DNA from: Sesamum alatum | Taxonomy: Eukaryota; Streptophyta; Magnoliopsida; Lamiales; Pedaliaceae | DNA length: 64,000 nt | Direction: 5' to 3' | NCBI GenBank assembly: GCA_034509735.1 | Contig: JACGWO010000006.1 | Coordinates: forward strand, 14,448,645 to 14,512,644 | Part shown: positions 32,681-43,568 of the stretch, piece after piece | Numbering within the stretch: the first letter of the stretch is position 1 | Layout: every line of letters starts with the position of its first letter | Translations under genes and position numbers: made by a program | The notes under the pieces: model-generated | What the model was told of the DNA's origin: nothing | Databases searched by the model: none | What the model saw: only the letters and a program-made list of their open reading frames with translations

Positions 32681-34663
32681 TGAAAGAAATCGATGGATCG
32701 TCCCGAGAATTGCGCGAATGCGGAAGCGCGATAAAAATAAACATACAAAAAATTAAAGCATGCTTTTAATTTAAAAGAACACGCTCAAGGGGTGTACCCT
32801 TGAGGTTCCCGGGCGTTCGGTGTATCTCATGATCATATAACATGTAAAGAAATCATGGAGGCCATAGAGTTGAAAAATAAAGAGGGACGAAAAAATAAAA
32901 CGAGACCTACCCGTTGTCGTTTTCGTCTTCAACGGCTACACGCGTTGTTCCCCGTTTTGCACCGAGATCTCGTTCTTGAGACCCTCCAAATCGTGACACA
33001 CGATCCAACCACGTATCTTGCACGTCGTGCTAGCAACGAACAAGTATTTTTGGAGAGGATAGATCAATCACACGTTATGAATTAATGGGACTAATCTTCC
33101 TTAGTTCTAGTGTTCCAAGAACAAAAGAACTAGAAAAAATATTTTCTTGTAGAGAGAGAGGGGGCGGACGAGAGGTAAGGAGGGGAGAGACCAGTGTGTG
33201 TTGTGTGTGTAATTTCAATAATCATCATCCTTCAATTGTTGGAGGCTAGAGGTTTATATAGAGGAGGAGTTTAATCCTCTTTAAACTCCAACTCTAAGAA
33301 CTCTAATTTGACTAGGATTTGACCTAGTCAAAGTCCTAGTCAAACTAGTGTTTGACCTAGTCAAACCAATCCTAGCCTTCCATCTTCCCTTTCCATCTCA
33401 ACCGTTGATTTAATTTAATGGAGTATTTTTCCATTAAATATTCCAAAAGGCCAAATAAATATAATAAATAAATTTAATATTTATTCTAGGCCCATTAAAT
33501 CAATCCCTTTAATAAATCCAATTTATTAATTTAATTCCCTTTATCAAATAGAAGGAATTAATTTCTCCAAGAAAATATAGGACCCGATTAAATCTAATTT
33601 AATCATTCCTTTACTCCAATATTTAATTCCAAATTAAATACTTAAGTGTGTGTGGATAGTGTGTGACTCTTTAGGTTCACCTTTCAGCTAGACTTGGTCG
33701 GATTCCTAGAATCCGCCCGTTACCATGGGTGGCCATCTAGCAACGGTCCATGGCACTAGAGACTAGGTGAAATAATTGGGGATGAACATTTAGGCTCTAA
33801 CAGTACACTTGTCCTTCTGTCTTCGGTCTCATCACTTAGAGTCTAGAGCACGGAAAAAGCAGGTACCCATTTTGGACCCAAGTGTCGGTCTGTCCTTACT
33901 AAACGCCGCAAGGGAAACCTTTCCCTTCTGTTCAGTTACTATGGCCACAGATTTCAGGGACAAGACACAGAGCATACATGAGACTCAACTGTCAATACCT
34001 TTTGACAGGAGACAGATCCTTTCTTGGAAACTACTGTCACTCTGTACACCCGAGCTGCACTAGACATGGCTTATGACTACTCAAGAGTATTTTGGCAATC
34101 TCTCACCATATCTAAGATACAGACCTGATGCACAGGTAAACTCAGCAGTTCCTCAAGTCAAAGGACTTGGCCTGTACCGTTGGAACCGGGAATACACGTC
34201 ATACCTTGCTGACCATACTCAAGGTCCTCCGTAAGACGGTTCCCGCGAGTCACCTCAGTCAGCTTGCTTCCTAGCATGCTGACCCACTAACACTGCTTAG
34301 ACGACCTTCGTCACCCGTCGATGAAATGCGACAGCAGATGCTTAGTGCAAGTCTCAAAGGGAATCCCGGTACCCATTTTCGGGATTCCTTGACTTGGAGA
34401 TTTCCGGACTGATTCGGTAAGACTGATTTCATGGACCTATCTCCAAGCGTAGTCCCAGTCACCGAAATCGTTTCTTAGTCCGTGGGCTTTGTTTGCGTAG
34501 TGAACAGAAATGTAAATGCAGATATAAGTGAATGTAAACAAAGTATTGCCATATGAATTTTCACTTCTTTATTCATAAATATTTTTATCAAATACCAAAA
34601 ATTGTCTAGACATAGGTTACATATTCCTGCCAAAATTGACTTACATGGTTACCTATTCTAACA
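32681..34663 (-). repeat. Solo LTR, family B (1983 bp)
   Basis: Minus-strand LTR from TGTTAGAATAGGTAACC (at 34663) to ...TTTCTTTCA (at 32681), flanked by CACTG at 32676-32680 and 34664-34668. It is inserted into the GC island of the B leader. It contains six W-box cores (33308-33364), TATATAAA (minus, 33253-33260) and the conserved CCATGG block (about 33716-33771). Confidence 0.92.
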
Positions 34664-34883
34664 CACTGTGCGTGCAGTCAGCCGTTGGCTACCGCGTATG
34701 CCGTTTTCTTGTTCCATTTTATTATTTCTACACCGTTTTCCATGAAACCAAGAAATACCAAGAACACTAAGAACTCATGTACGATAAACGACATGAAAAC
34801 GACATGCTTGAAAAACATAAATCAAGAAAGACGTAACTCATGCTTTAACACACATAAAACCCAAGGTCTATACACCGAACCGA

Positions 34884-34895
34884 GCTCTAATACCA
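34884..34895 (-). other. Primer binding site, family B
   Basis: Minus strand TGGTATTAGAGC, 1 nt inside the LTR. One transition from the A and C sites. Confidence 0.82.
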
Positions 34896-34896
34896 C

Positions 34897-36899
34897 TGAA
34901 AGCCTTTAGTAGGCGTGTGGATCGTCTTGGGAGGAGCACGAATGCGAAAGCGCGATATAAAACGGAATTTACAAAATTTAAAGCATACTCAAACATAAAT
35001 TAAAACTACACGTTCAAGGGGTGTTCCCTTGAACCTCCCGAGCATTCGGTGTGTCTCATGACTAAAATAAAGAACATACAAATCATGGAGGCCATAGGGT
35101 TGTAGAAATCGAAAATACCAAAACGTAGTAACCTACCCGGTTGTCGTTTTGTCTTCAAATTGCTACTTGCGTTGCTCCCCGTTTTGCACCAAGATCTCGA
35201 ATTGAGACCCTCTAAATCGTACACACAATCCGCCCACGTATCTTGATCCCCGTGCTAACGAAAAATCAAGTGTATATAATTTAGAGAGGATGGATCGACC
35301 AAACGTTATGAATTAACGTGATCAATCCTCCTTAGGTTCAATTGTATGAAACAAAGGAACCAAAATAATTCTTGGGAAAAGAGGAAGCAGCTGAGCAAGA
35401 GGAGAGAGGACGAGAGGTGTGTGTGTGTGTGTGTTTCTTGAATTCTCATCATCCGTCTAAAGTGAAACCTTAGGAGTATTTATAGAAGAGGAATCCTATG
35501 CCTCTTCAAACTCCAGCTTTAGAACTTTAATTTGACTAGGATTTTGACCTAGTCAAAGTCCTAGTCAAACTAGGTTTTAGATTGGTCAAACCAATCCTAG
35601 CCATCCATCTCTCCTCTTTAATCTCAACCATCCATTTATTTTATAGAATATTTAAATCCTATTTAAATAATCCATGGGGCTATAAATAAATAAAATAAAT
35701 AATAATTATTATTTTAAGCCCACAGAATTTATTCCAATAAATTCAATTTGTTTATTTAGTTAATTCTCTTTAATCTAATTAAAGGAATCAACATCCCAAG
35801 AAAAATGAAAGCCAATTAAATCCAATTTAATTTCTCTACCTCTCCAAATTTAATTTTAAATTAAATACTTTATGTGTGCGGATTGTGTGTGACTCTTTAG
35901 GTTCACCCTCAGCTAGACTTGGTCGAATTCCCAACCAACCAACCATCCTATGACAGGAATTCGTCCGTTACCATGGGTGGCCGTCTAGCAACGGTCCATG
36001 GCACTAGAGACTAGGTGAATGTACGTGGTGTGAACATTTAGGCTCTACAATACTTTTATCCTTCCATCTGCAATCTCACCACCTAGGGTCTAGGGCATGG
36101 AAACGTAGGTGCCCATCTTAAACCTAAGATTGCCTCGTCCATACTAAACGTCACAGGGGTCCTACCCTTTTGTTCAGTTACTGTAGCCATAGATTTATAA
36201 GGGACGAGTCTCAGAGTAAAGTGAGATATCACTGTCAGCCTTCTAAAAGGAGATGGATCCTCTCTCGGGATCTACTGTCACACTACACATCTTGACTGTA
36301 CTAAATAGGGCTTATGACTACTCAGTAACTACGACTTGGCAGCCTCTCGCCATACCTAAGATACAGGCACGGTGTGCAGGTGAATCCAGCAATCCCCCAA
36401 GTCCAAGGATCAACTTGTACTATTGGAACCGGGAACACAGGTCATACCTGACTGACCCTACTCGAGGTCTTCCATATGACGGTTCTCGCGAGTCACCTCA
36501 GTCAGCAGTCACCTGGTTGGTTGACCCACTAACACTGCATGGACAAGCCTTGTCACTTATCAATGAAACACGACTGCGGATGCTTAGTGCAAGTATCAAA
36601 TGGATTCTCGATGCCCTATCTCTAGATTCCTTGACTTGGAGTATTTCAGACCCAGCGAAACTGATTTCATGAACCTACCATCCAATGCGTAGTTCCAGTT
36701 TCCCGGAATGTGATTTCAATCTGTGGACTTTGCTTGTGCAATGAACAGTTATAATAAAACAATAAAGTGAACACAGACAAAGTATAAGCCAAATGAATAT
36801 CACTTTCTTATTCATTACAATTTATTAAAACTCTGAAATTGTTTAGACATAGGTTACATTAGCCCAATCAGATTGGCTTCACGGTCACCTATTCTAACA
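34897..36899 (-). repeat. 5' LTR of family B Copia (2003 bp)
   Basis: From TGTTAGAATAGGTGACC (36899) to ...AAAGGCTTTCA (34897) on the minus strand, next to the primer site. It is inserted into a Gypsy integrase region that resumes at 36900. The other end of the element is lost, so no target duplication can be tested. Conserved block at about 35968-36020. Confidence 0.9.
35477..35589 (-). promoter_or_regulatory. LTR promoter: TATA box and five W-boxes
   Basis: TATAAATA (minus strand) at 35477-35484. TTGACY cores on either strand lie at 35532-35537, 35544-35549, 35551-35556, 35563-35568 and 35584-35589, about 50-105 bp upstream of the TATA box. Confidence 0.55.
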
Positions 36900-37645
36900 G
36901 ACAAAGGAGAGTATGTTCTACGAGAGATCTATGAGGGAAGCTATGGTAATCATTCTGGAGGCAGAGTGTTAGCATGCAAGGCCCCGCCGCGAGGATACCT
37001 CTGGCCTACAAGGCGTAAGGATGTTGGGAACTTAGTGAAGAAATCCGAGAGTACTAGGAGCATGCCAACGTCACTCGCGTCCCAACGGCAAATATGGGAC
37101 CATCTCAACACCCTAGTCTGAGAGACAGGTGGAAGTAACCAGCGGGATAGTCTTCCAAAATTTGAGGACAAGGCTGGAGGAAGCTAAAGGAAATTAGGTG
37201 GAAGGACGCTCGGGAGTCCTATGGCCATATCAAACAACCCTGCCACGAGGCACAGGAGAATCCTCGTTCAATCTAGTCAATGGCACAGAAGCGGTCGTCT
37301 CGATGGGCATAGGGGAGGAAACACTCAAGGCACGACAATAGGAACCAACCGGCAATGGCGAGGAAAGACGAGCTAACCTAGATTTCTGGAGGAGCTTAGG
37401 AATAGCGCTAATGAAATGACGGAAGCCTACAATGACAAAGTACAGCGTCACGAATTCCAGGTCGAAGATCTGTTATTAAGGAAAGCTGATGCGACAGGAA
37501 ACATTGCCAAACTGGACGCCAAATGGGTAGGACCGTACCAAGTCGTTGAGATAGCAGAAAGTGAAACTTATCGCTTGCAGAGAATGGACGAGAGGGAAGT
37601 ACCACTCACGTGGAATATTGCTAACCTCAAGAAATATTTTACTTG
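36900..37645 (+). pseudogene. Gypsy integrase remnants
   Basis: 36900-37065 encodes the zinc-binding segment (KGEYVLREIYEGSYGNHSGG), similar to 63140-63300 in the second Gypsy. Around 37090-37410 the frame is lost, but words such as LRTRLEEAKG, LWPYQTT and NGTEAVV show core and post-core sequence with an internal deletion. 37416-37645 encodes the C-terminal end (MTEAYNDKVQ, VEDLLLRKADATGN, KWVGPYQVVEI, ANLKKYF) and ends at a stop at 37643-37645, likely the natural end of pol. Confidence 0.8.
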
Positions 37646-37734
37646 ATGCTTCGTATTTCATTGCGACGTTTTGTAACCTTGACGTACGATAATGAAATGT
37701 CCATCCTTTTATTTACTTGTTGTGGGTTCATTAT

Positions 37735-37890
37735 TAATACTTTATTTAGCAAGAGAAAGGGATGGCCCCTTACATTAATATTTTATTTAACAAGAGAGGG
37801 GGATGGCCCCTCACATTGATACTTTTAGAGGGGGATGGCCCCTCACATTGATATTTTATTTAACAAGAGAGGGGGACGGCCCCTCACGAG
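37735..37890 (+). repeat. Tandem repeats downstream of Gypsy pol
   Basis: Four imperfect copies of a unit containing agagggggatggcccctcac followed by attgatattttatttaaca, about 32-46 bp apart (near 37745, 37785, 37825, 37868). They lie between the pol stop and the antisense ORF. Confidence 0.8.
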
Positions 37891-38114
37891 CCCCAAAGCT
37901 AAGGCTTCCTTGAGTCACACAAAAGAAATGCCCCGAAGCTATTGCTTTCTTGAGGCATATAAAAGAAAACAATGGAATCATAAGCAGCTTAGCATAAGAA
38001 GCAATAGAGAAACAAAGTCTGATAACAAAAAAGAGGGGAGAGACGAAACATCCTAAAAGTTCAAATTACGGAGTAAAAGGGGGCCTAATATCTAAACATA
38101 TTAAATAAAAGATC

Positions 38115-39900
38115 CTAATTCTTATCGACTTGAGCCCCATTAATAGGAATGTCGTCAGCCGCCTCGACCTCCCTATTTACATCACCATCATCATCTAGAA
38201 CCTTGGGATCGAGGAATATGAAATCTTCATCGCCATAGCGCCCACAGTTCCTCAGAGTGGCGCGACACTGTCTGAGCACCTGGTCGTAAATCTCGCTCGC
38301 TTTGCCAAGAACAGCTTGGTCGAACTCGTCAGAGCCCACGTACTTCTCCTTGAAGTCATTCAACAATGTCTACCCCAAAGCAACCTCCTGGTTGAAGCTA
38401 TCTTTCCATTTAACCTGCTCAGCTGAAGCAGCTTTAAGATCCTCTTTGCAACGACTTAGGTCTTTCTTCGCATCTTCAAGGGCATCCTTCAACTATTGGA
38501 TCTCCTTTTCATCGATTCCTAAGCGCATCTCAGTCACTTCAGAAAGATTGATCACCTGAGAAAATGGAAATCCCTCAACAATGACCTCAAAAACTAAACA
38601 AGTTATTTAAAACATAAGTATAAGGAAGAACATGAACCCTAGCTGCTTCGGCCTGAAGTAACCTGGTAAGAGTACCACTAGAAAGAGCACCAAGGCGGGA
38701 TACATCATAGGGGCTCACGAGATCCCTCGACTTCTCATAGGCAATGTCAAAGTCAGAAGCGTCCCAGAAAGATGAAATACCTCCTTGACGGTTAGTCCCG
38801 TAAGTGAAGAGTCATTTCCCGGCCCCATAACAAGGAGGATCAACTTCACCGTCTCGGGGACATTTAGAGCCACTGTCTCCATGACGGGGGAGGAATGCCC
38901 TTCCCCTCGTCCCAAGCCACCAAGAGCATCCCTAGCTCAAGCAGGAGGAGAACGACGGCGATCACTTTCCCCCCTCCTCGAGGGGGGCGAGGAGGGTTAC
39001 GAGACCTTTGAGCATTCTCCCTTTCACGGGCATTTTCCCTCTCACGGTCTATCTTGAAGCGTTGAACATCGTGAAGAGTAACTTTCTTTCCTGCAAGGGG
39101 CAACAAAGAGCAAGTGAGATGACAAGGAGAAAAAGTTTGTAAGAAGAGGAAGAGATAACAAAAGAAAAAATCAAGTACCAGCAGAAATTAAAGACTTGAC
39201 ATCAAGGAGTTGGTAAAACAACCATACCCAATAAATACATGCGGAGGTCATAGACAGGATCAGGCAAAAGGGGCGACTCCTTGGGTTTAGGTCTTTTACA
39301 TAAAAAAAAAAAAAAAAAAATCTTCCAGGGACCTTTCGAGGAAGCACCCCCCTCCGAAAATTTACAGCCACCTCGGGGATACTAGTAGAAGTAGGAGTCT
39401 TTGGGGACCTCCCTAAGTGTGAACAGAGTGTAGAAAGCCTCGAATGAGGGGGTCAAGTCGAGATCCCTAAAGCGTTGAAGGAACCCCTCGAATCATATGA
39501 AGGAATTGGGGGTAAATTGGCTAATGCTCAGAGTAGTGCGTGTAATTATCTCTAACAATAGAGGATGAGGGGGAAGCGCGAAGCCTGAGGCAAAGAAGGA
39601 CAAGTAGGCTGTGAAGAATCCCGAGGGAGGATGTTTGATCCTATCACCGACACTGGGGAGAAGGAGGGTGAACTCAGAAGAGGAATTAATTTTGTTGTCA
39701 AAGAATGTGAAACTCCTCAGAACTCACACAACTATGGCAATTTTCAACATCCATGATGTGGCAACGAGACTTGGGTTGGGGAGGCTGACGAAGACTCGGT
39801 TCCATCAATACCAGACTCGTCTAAGTCGTCCTCAAGAGGGGTGAGAAGATGGACAACCTCATTGGAACTAGATCCTATGGAAAAATTTAATGAATCAAAA
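38115..39900 (-). pseudogene. Antisense ORF of Tat-type Gypsy (gypsy-type transposon domain)
   Basis: Minus-strand reading from about 39840 gives a broken protein. One piece has GFFTAYLSFFASGFALPPHP, LLEIITRTTLSI, QFTPNSFI, then a stop, then GFLQRFRDLDLTPSFEAFYT (39430-39640). This is the pattern of the plant putative gypsy-type transposon domain (Pfam Transposase_28), found in antisense ORFs of Tat elements. Further on come a proline/basic linker, a coiled-coil-like charged stretch (38400-38560, e.g. LKDALEDAKKDLSRCKEDLK) and the C-terminus at 38115-38366 (NDFKEKYVGSDEFDQAVL). Stops and frameshifts make it a pseudogene. The function of such antisense ORFs is unknown. Confidence 0.7.
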
Positions 39901-40462
39901 GGACACACGGGTAAGTTCCTAATCGCTTTGATAACCTCGTGATCGAAGTCTACACCATCGGCATAAGGGAGAGGTGGAAGGAAGGAGGAGAGGATCCCAG
40001 CCGAGGCAAAGAGCCTCGGTCGGATTCTGGCCGAGGCGTGCTGCCTCAACCCGCCACCTCCGTGCCCCCGGCGGCACACCTCCGCGCACTCCCTTGGTCA
40101 CTAGACATCCTTTTTTTTTCGGACTAACATTGAATGACCTCTTAAGTTCTATAAACAAAATTGCTACAAGAAAAGGGTGGGAAGAAGGGACGAAGAGCTA
40201 TATACCCGAACCAACATGTTTCGATATTTTTTGTATTATGGCTGGAACCAGAAAGACAGACAAAACAAGAGCAGAATGAGGCAATCAAAATGTTCCTCAA
40301 AGTTTATAAGGAGATCAAGAAGAGTCCTGATAAGGAAAGAGTTCATCACAGAGGAGAACTACTAAAGAAAGAATTCGTATCAGAAGAGAACTGTTAAAAG
40401 AAGACATTGCATCAAGTACAAACTGCTTATTGGAACTTTCAAAACTTTTCCCGGCGCATTTG

Positions 40463-40478
40463 AAAGTTGGGGGCCTGC
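40463..40478 (+). other. Polypurine tract of Gypsy element
   Basis: gaaagttgggggcctgc immediately before the LTR start TGATGGTGTC. Confidence 0.7.
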
Positions 40479-40822
40479 TGATGGTGTCAAAATAAGTCCA
40501 TATACCAAATTACCGAAACACCCCTGAACATACGTGTAATTACCGAATTGCCAATAGGTAGTTATTTTCCTTATGAGTTAGTGGGGTGATGTAAATTACT
40601 AAGATGCCCCTAGTGATTAAATTGTAACTATTAGATAATAGACGGTTGGAGGATAAATCTGTCTTTGCGCCCCTCCACATTTATTATAAATAGGATGTTT
40701 AGTGCATTGTAAAACTTCACATGCTACTTTTTGAATAATAAGAAATAGAGGAATCTTGGAGTTCTTGGCTCGTGACGTGTGATTATGTTTTGATCAAACG
40801 CTTCCCGATTTTTGCCCCATCA
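40479..40822 (+). repeat. 3' LTR of Tat-type Gypsy (344 bp)
   Basis: Begins TGATGGTGTCAAAA and ends gccccatca, giving TGATG...CATCA inverted ends. TATA box TATAAATA at 40685-40692. The gypsy 5' LTR ending at 48505 also ends CATCA. Confidence 0.82.
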
Positions 40823-41297
40823 CTCGTATTCCTTTTAAGTTCTGTTCATAGAAGAGCATTCAAAAATTGAAAAATTGTGATTCATGCCAATAACCTAAAA
40901 GCAACAGTTAATACCAACAATAAGCATTAAAAGTTGCAAACAAAGCCGAGGATGCACATGAGCGGTTGATTCTTATTGCCAGTGAATAGAGGTGAGCATC
41001 CAAGCTTTATACCTTTTTTGTCGTATTATTACTTATTGAAATCCAAACAGTGATCGCATCTCGAACAAAGATAGTTCGACTATTTGTTTTCCCTTACAAT
41101 TATTTCTTATTTTTATCGTCTATCATCGTCATAAGTATTTTCGTCTTTCAATTCTATGACGTGCTCGACAACGGCTGAGACTGTAATATTTTTTTTTTAA
41201 ATTGAGTCATTCTCAAATTTGAACTGAAAGTATATATTTATACTATATATAAAAGTATGAATCTCTTATGTGTTTGTTCCCATTGTGAAAAGATGTT
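40823..41297. other. Intergenic AT-rich stretch
   Basis: No gene. The end (about 41241-41297) resembles repeats at 44780-44830 and 46060-46100 (aatctcttatgtgtttgttcc..., ttgtgaaaag), so the Copia derivative next to it lies in a dispersed repeat. Confidence 0.5.
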
Positions 41298-41556
41298 TAT
41301 ATATCACACGTTTGTAATGGAGGGTTTTCTCCTCTTTAAATACAATTAGTTGATAACTGCTCTTAACTAATTCTACTGACTCCTAACTAATTATGTTTGA
41401 CTAGCCCGCACACGTGGCTCCACCTATTCCCATATAAAATGTATAGCAAACCAGAAAAAACGTGTAAGCAAAAACACGATTATGAAGCTACTCTCTTATC
41501 CTGCATCCAACGAGTTTGAGAGTGTGCCATCATCAGTTGCATCAACAATCTGCACA
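41298..41556 (-). repeat. 3' LTR (truncated) of short-LTR Copia
   Basis: Minus strand starts TGTGCAGATTGTTGATGCAAC at 41556. Closely matches 43651-43908, with several substitutions. Homology stops at about 41298. Confidence 0.82.
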
Positions 41557-42160
41557 GCCCCCCCCCCCCAAGTGGGAATGGGGTCGACAGAGACCAATCC
41601 CAACTTGGAGAGGAAGGAAGAGAAAGGACCAACGGACAAGACCTTGGTGAAGACGTCGGCGAGTTGATCCGAACTACGAACATGGGAGGGAGAAATAAAA
41701 CCGGATTTGTAACAGTCCCGAACCACATGGAAATCGATCTCGATGTGTTTAGTGCGCTCATGAAAGACCGGGTTCACCGTAATGTGAAGAGCGGCTCGAT
41801 TATCACAAAATAGAGCAATCGGAGTACGGATGTCAATACCAAAATCCTGCAGCATGTAGGAAATCCACCTGAGTTCACACACGGTAGCCGCAATACTATG
41901 GTACTTAGCCTCTGCCGTAGAACGGGACACCGTTGTCTGCTTCTTAGTCTTCCAAGATATAAGTGCCGGACTAAGAAAGATGCAAAAACCAGTAAGAGAT
42001 CGGCGTGTATCGGTGCATGACGCCCAGTCCGCGTCACAATAGGCCGTGAGCTCAAAAGAATTATGGGAGAGAAAGAAGACACCTTTGGAAGGACAACCCT
42101 TCAAATATCAGACCACATGTAACGCCGCCGACCAGTGAGCATCACAGGGACAAGTGAGAA
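41540..42160 (-). pseudogene. Copia RNase H (short-LTR element)
   Basis: 202 codons in 42104-41496. Near-complete Copia RNase H: LTAYCDADWASCTDTRRSLTG, SWKTKKQTTVSRSTAEAKY, LFCDNRAALHI, HERTKHIEIDFHVVRD, and the end SDQLADVFTKVL. The catalytic Asp and Glu residues (CDADW, STAEAEY-like with Glu kept in AEAKY, FCDN) look mostly intact. The end of the frame runs into the 3' LTR. A stop codon near 42107 separates it from the RT. Confidence 0.85.
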
Positions 42161-42161
42161 A

Positions 42162-43105
42162 CTAGCTCAGTTGCTGGACCGAGTGCGAGATGTTCGGTCT
42201 CGTGAAACTGAGATAAAATAGCCTCCCAATGAGCCGCCGGTAAACTTCAGGATTGGGAAGAGCAGCCCCACAATCCGTAACCAACTTCAGCCCCTGCGGA
42301 AAGGGAGTGCTCGTGATCTTGGCCTTCTTCAAGCCTAAATCTGCAATGATGTCCAATACATACTTGGTTTGAGCCACATACAAACCATCCGGGCTACGTG
42401 CAATCTCCAAACCGAGGAAGTAGTGAGCATCGCCGATGTCTTTGATAGTGAACAAGTTATGGAGATAAGCCATAACCGATTGAATCAAGTCCAAGGTAGG
42501 GCCTGTGAGAAGGATATCATCTACGTAGACAAGCAAGAAGATGCAGCCCTGTGAAGTATTTTTGACAAACAGACAGTAATCGTTCTTGGATTGACAGAAG
42601 CCAAAACTCTCCAGTTGGGACGTAAATTCCAAATTCCATTGCCGAGAGGCTTGTTTAAGGCCGTAAAGAGATCGTTCAAGCTTACATACCATGCGAGAAG
42701 GTGCCGTATATCCATCCGGAGGTACCATGTATATATCCTCATCCAAGTGACCGTGTAAATGCGTTATTTATGTCCAGTTGTTGAAGAGGCCAGCCTCGTG
42801 CAGCCACAATAGCAAGAAACAACCGCATACTAACGGCCTTCGCAACCGGCGAGAAACTGTCGGTAAAATCCCCCCTCCACTTGATGATACCCCTTAGCAA
42901 CCAAACATGCCTTATAGCGATCAATGCTCCCATCCGCCTTCAATTTAAGCTTATACACCCACTTAGACCCAATCGGTTTCTTACCCGAGGGCAGGGGCGC
43001 AAGCGTCCAAGTGTTGTTCCGCTCAAGAGCATTAAGCTCCTCGCCCATAGCATTCCTCCATTCAGCATGTTGAACGGCTTCTCCATAAGTTTTAGGTTCC
43101 TGCAA
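42162..43105 (-). pseudogene. Copia reverse transcriptase (short-LTR element)
   Basis: Starts at [18 protein letters not shown] (about 43105). It passes [19 protein letters not shown] and [11 protein letters not shown]. Frameshifts near 42870 and 42755 separate it from the VARLLAIVAARGW-like and NNAF region. It then continues in 42746-42162 with VCKLERSLYGLKQASRQWN, FLLVYVDDILLTG (YVDD active site) and KDIGDAHYFLGLEIARS. The RT core is recognisable throughout but in three frames. Confidence 0.82.
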
Positions 43106-43450
43106 AACCGATAACGAGATTTCAACACCAACCACAGATCGTGTGCCGATTTCACATGCATGAACGCCTCGACTAACTCCTTGGATATTGAGTTCCACAT
43201 CCATGAGGTGACCATAAGATCCACCCGCTTCCATTGTCTATACGTAGTGGATCTCGCAGCAGGTTCGGGAAAGCTACCATCAATGAAGCCTAGCTTCATT
43301 TTGGCGCCCAATGAGACATAGATCGCTCGACTCCAGCAAAAAAAGTTCGCACCGGTTAACGGCGCAGAAGATAGTGTTAATCCTGGATGATCCGCCGGAT
43401 GAAGGAATAGAATTTACTTCTCGTATTCCGCCTCTGTTGCTTCATCCACC
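43106..43450 (-). pseudogene. Copia gag N-terminus joined to RT
   Basis: From about 43450 on the minus strand: MATEVVQVDEATEAEYEK, a stop, then ILFLHPADHPGLTLSSAPL, a plant Copia gag start with the LxxxDHPG motif. After that come [38 protein letters not shown] and [11 protein letters not shown]. Directly after LKSRY the sequence becomes the RT segment in another frame. A deletion has removed most of gag, protease and integrase. Confidence 0.82.
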
Positions 43451-43568
43451 TGCACGACCTCAGTCGCCATCGGTCCCACAATACTCCTTGCTGAACGAAA
43501 AGACGCAGCAGTAGCGCGGTGTATAGGATCGGTATGCAGAGACCTTAAGATCGAAGGCTCTAATACCA

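Larger units (their letters stand above)
31858..34895 (-). other. Leader of a family B Copia element, 3' parts deleted
   Basis: From the primer site at 34895 inward (minus strand), the sequence follows the layout of the C element leader at 57000-58362: GC-rich island, AT-rich part with ttgatgg...cacaagcccta-like words near 32105-32130, ctctcattac and gagggagatagaaagcctta. It is interrupted by a solo LTR at 32681-34663. It ends against the DUF247 start without gag, pol or 3' LTR, so a large deletion joined leader and gene. Confidence 0.7.
36900..40822 (+). mobile_element. 3' portion of a Tat-type Ty3/Gypsy element
   Basis: Starts inside integrase at the family B insertion point, then has a long region after pol with tandem repeats and an antisense ORF, a polypurine tract and a 344-bp LTR. 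A long 3' region with an additional, often antisense, ORF is known for the Tat lineage (Grande, Retand and relatives). Its 5' part (LTR, gag, protease, RT) is absent from the window. Confidence 0.75.
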
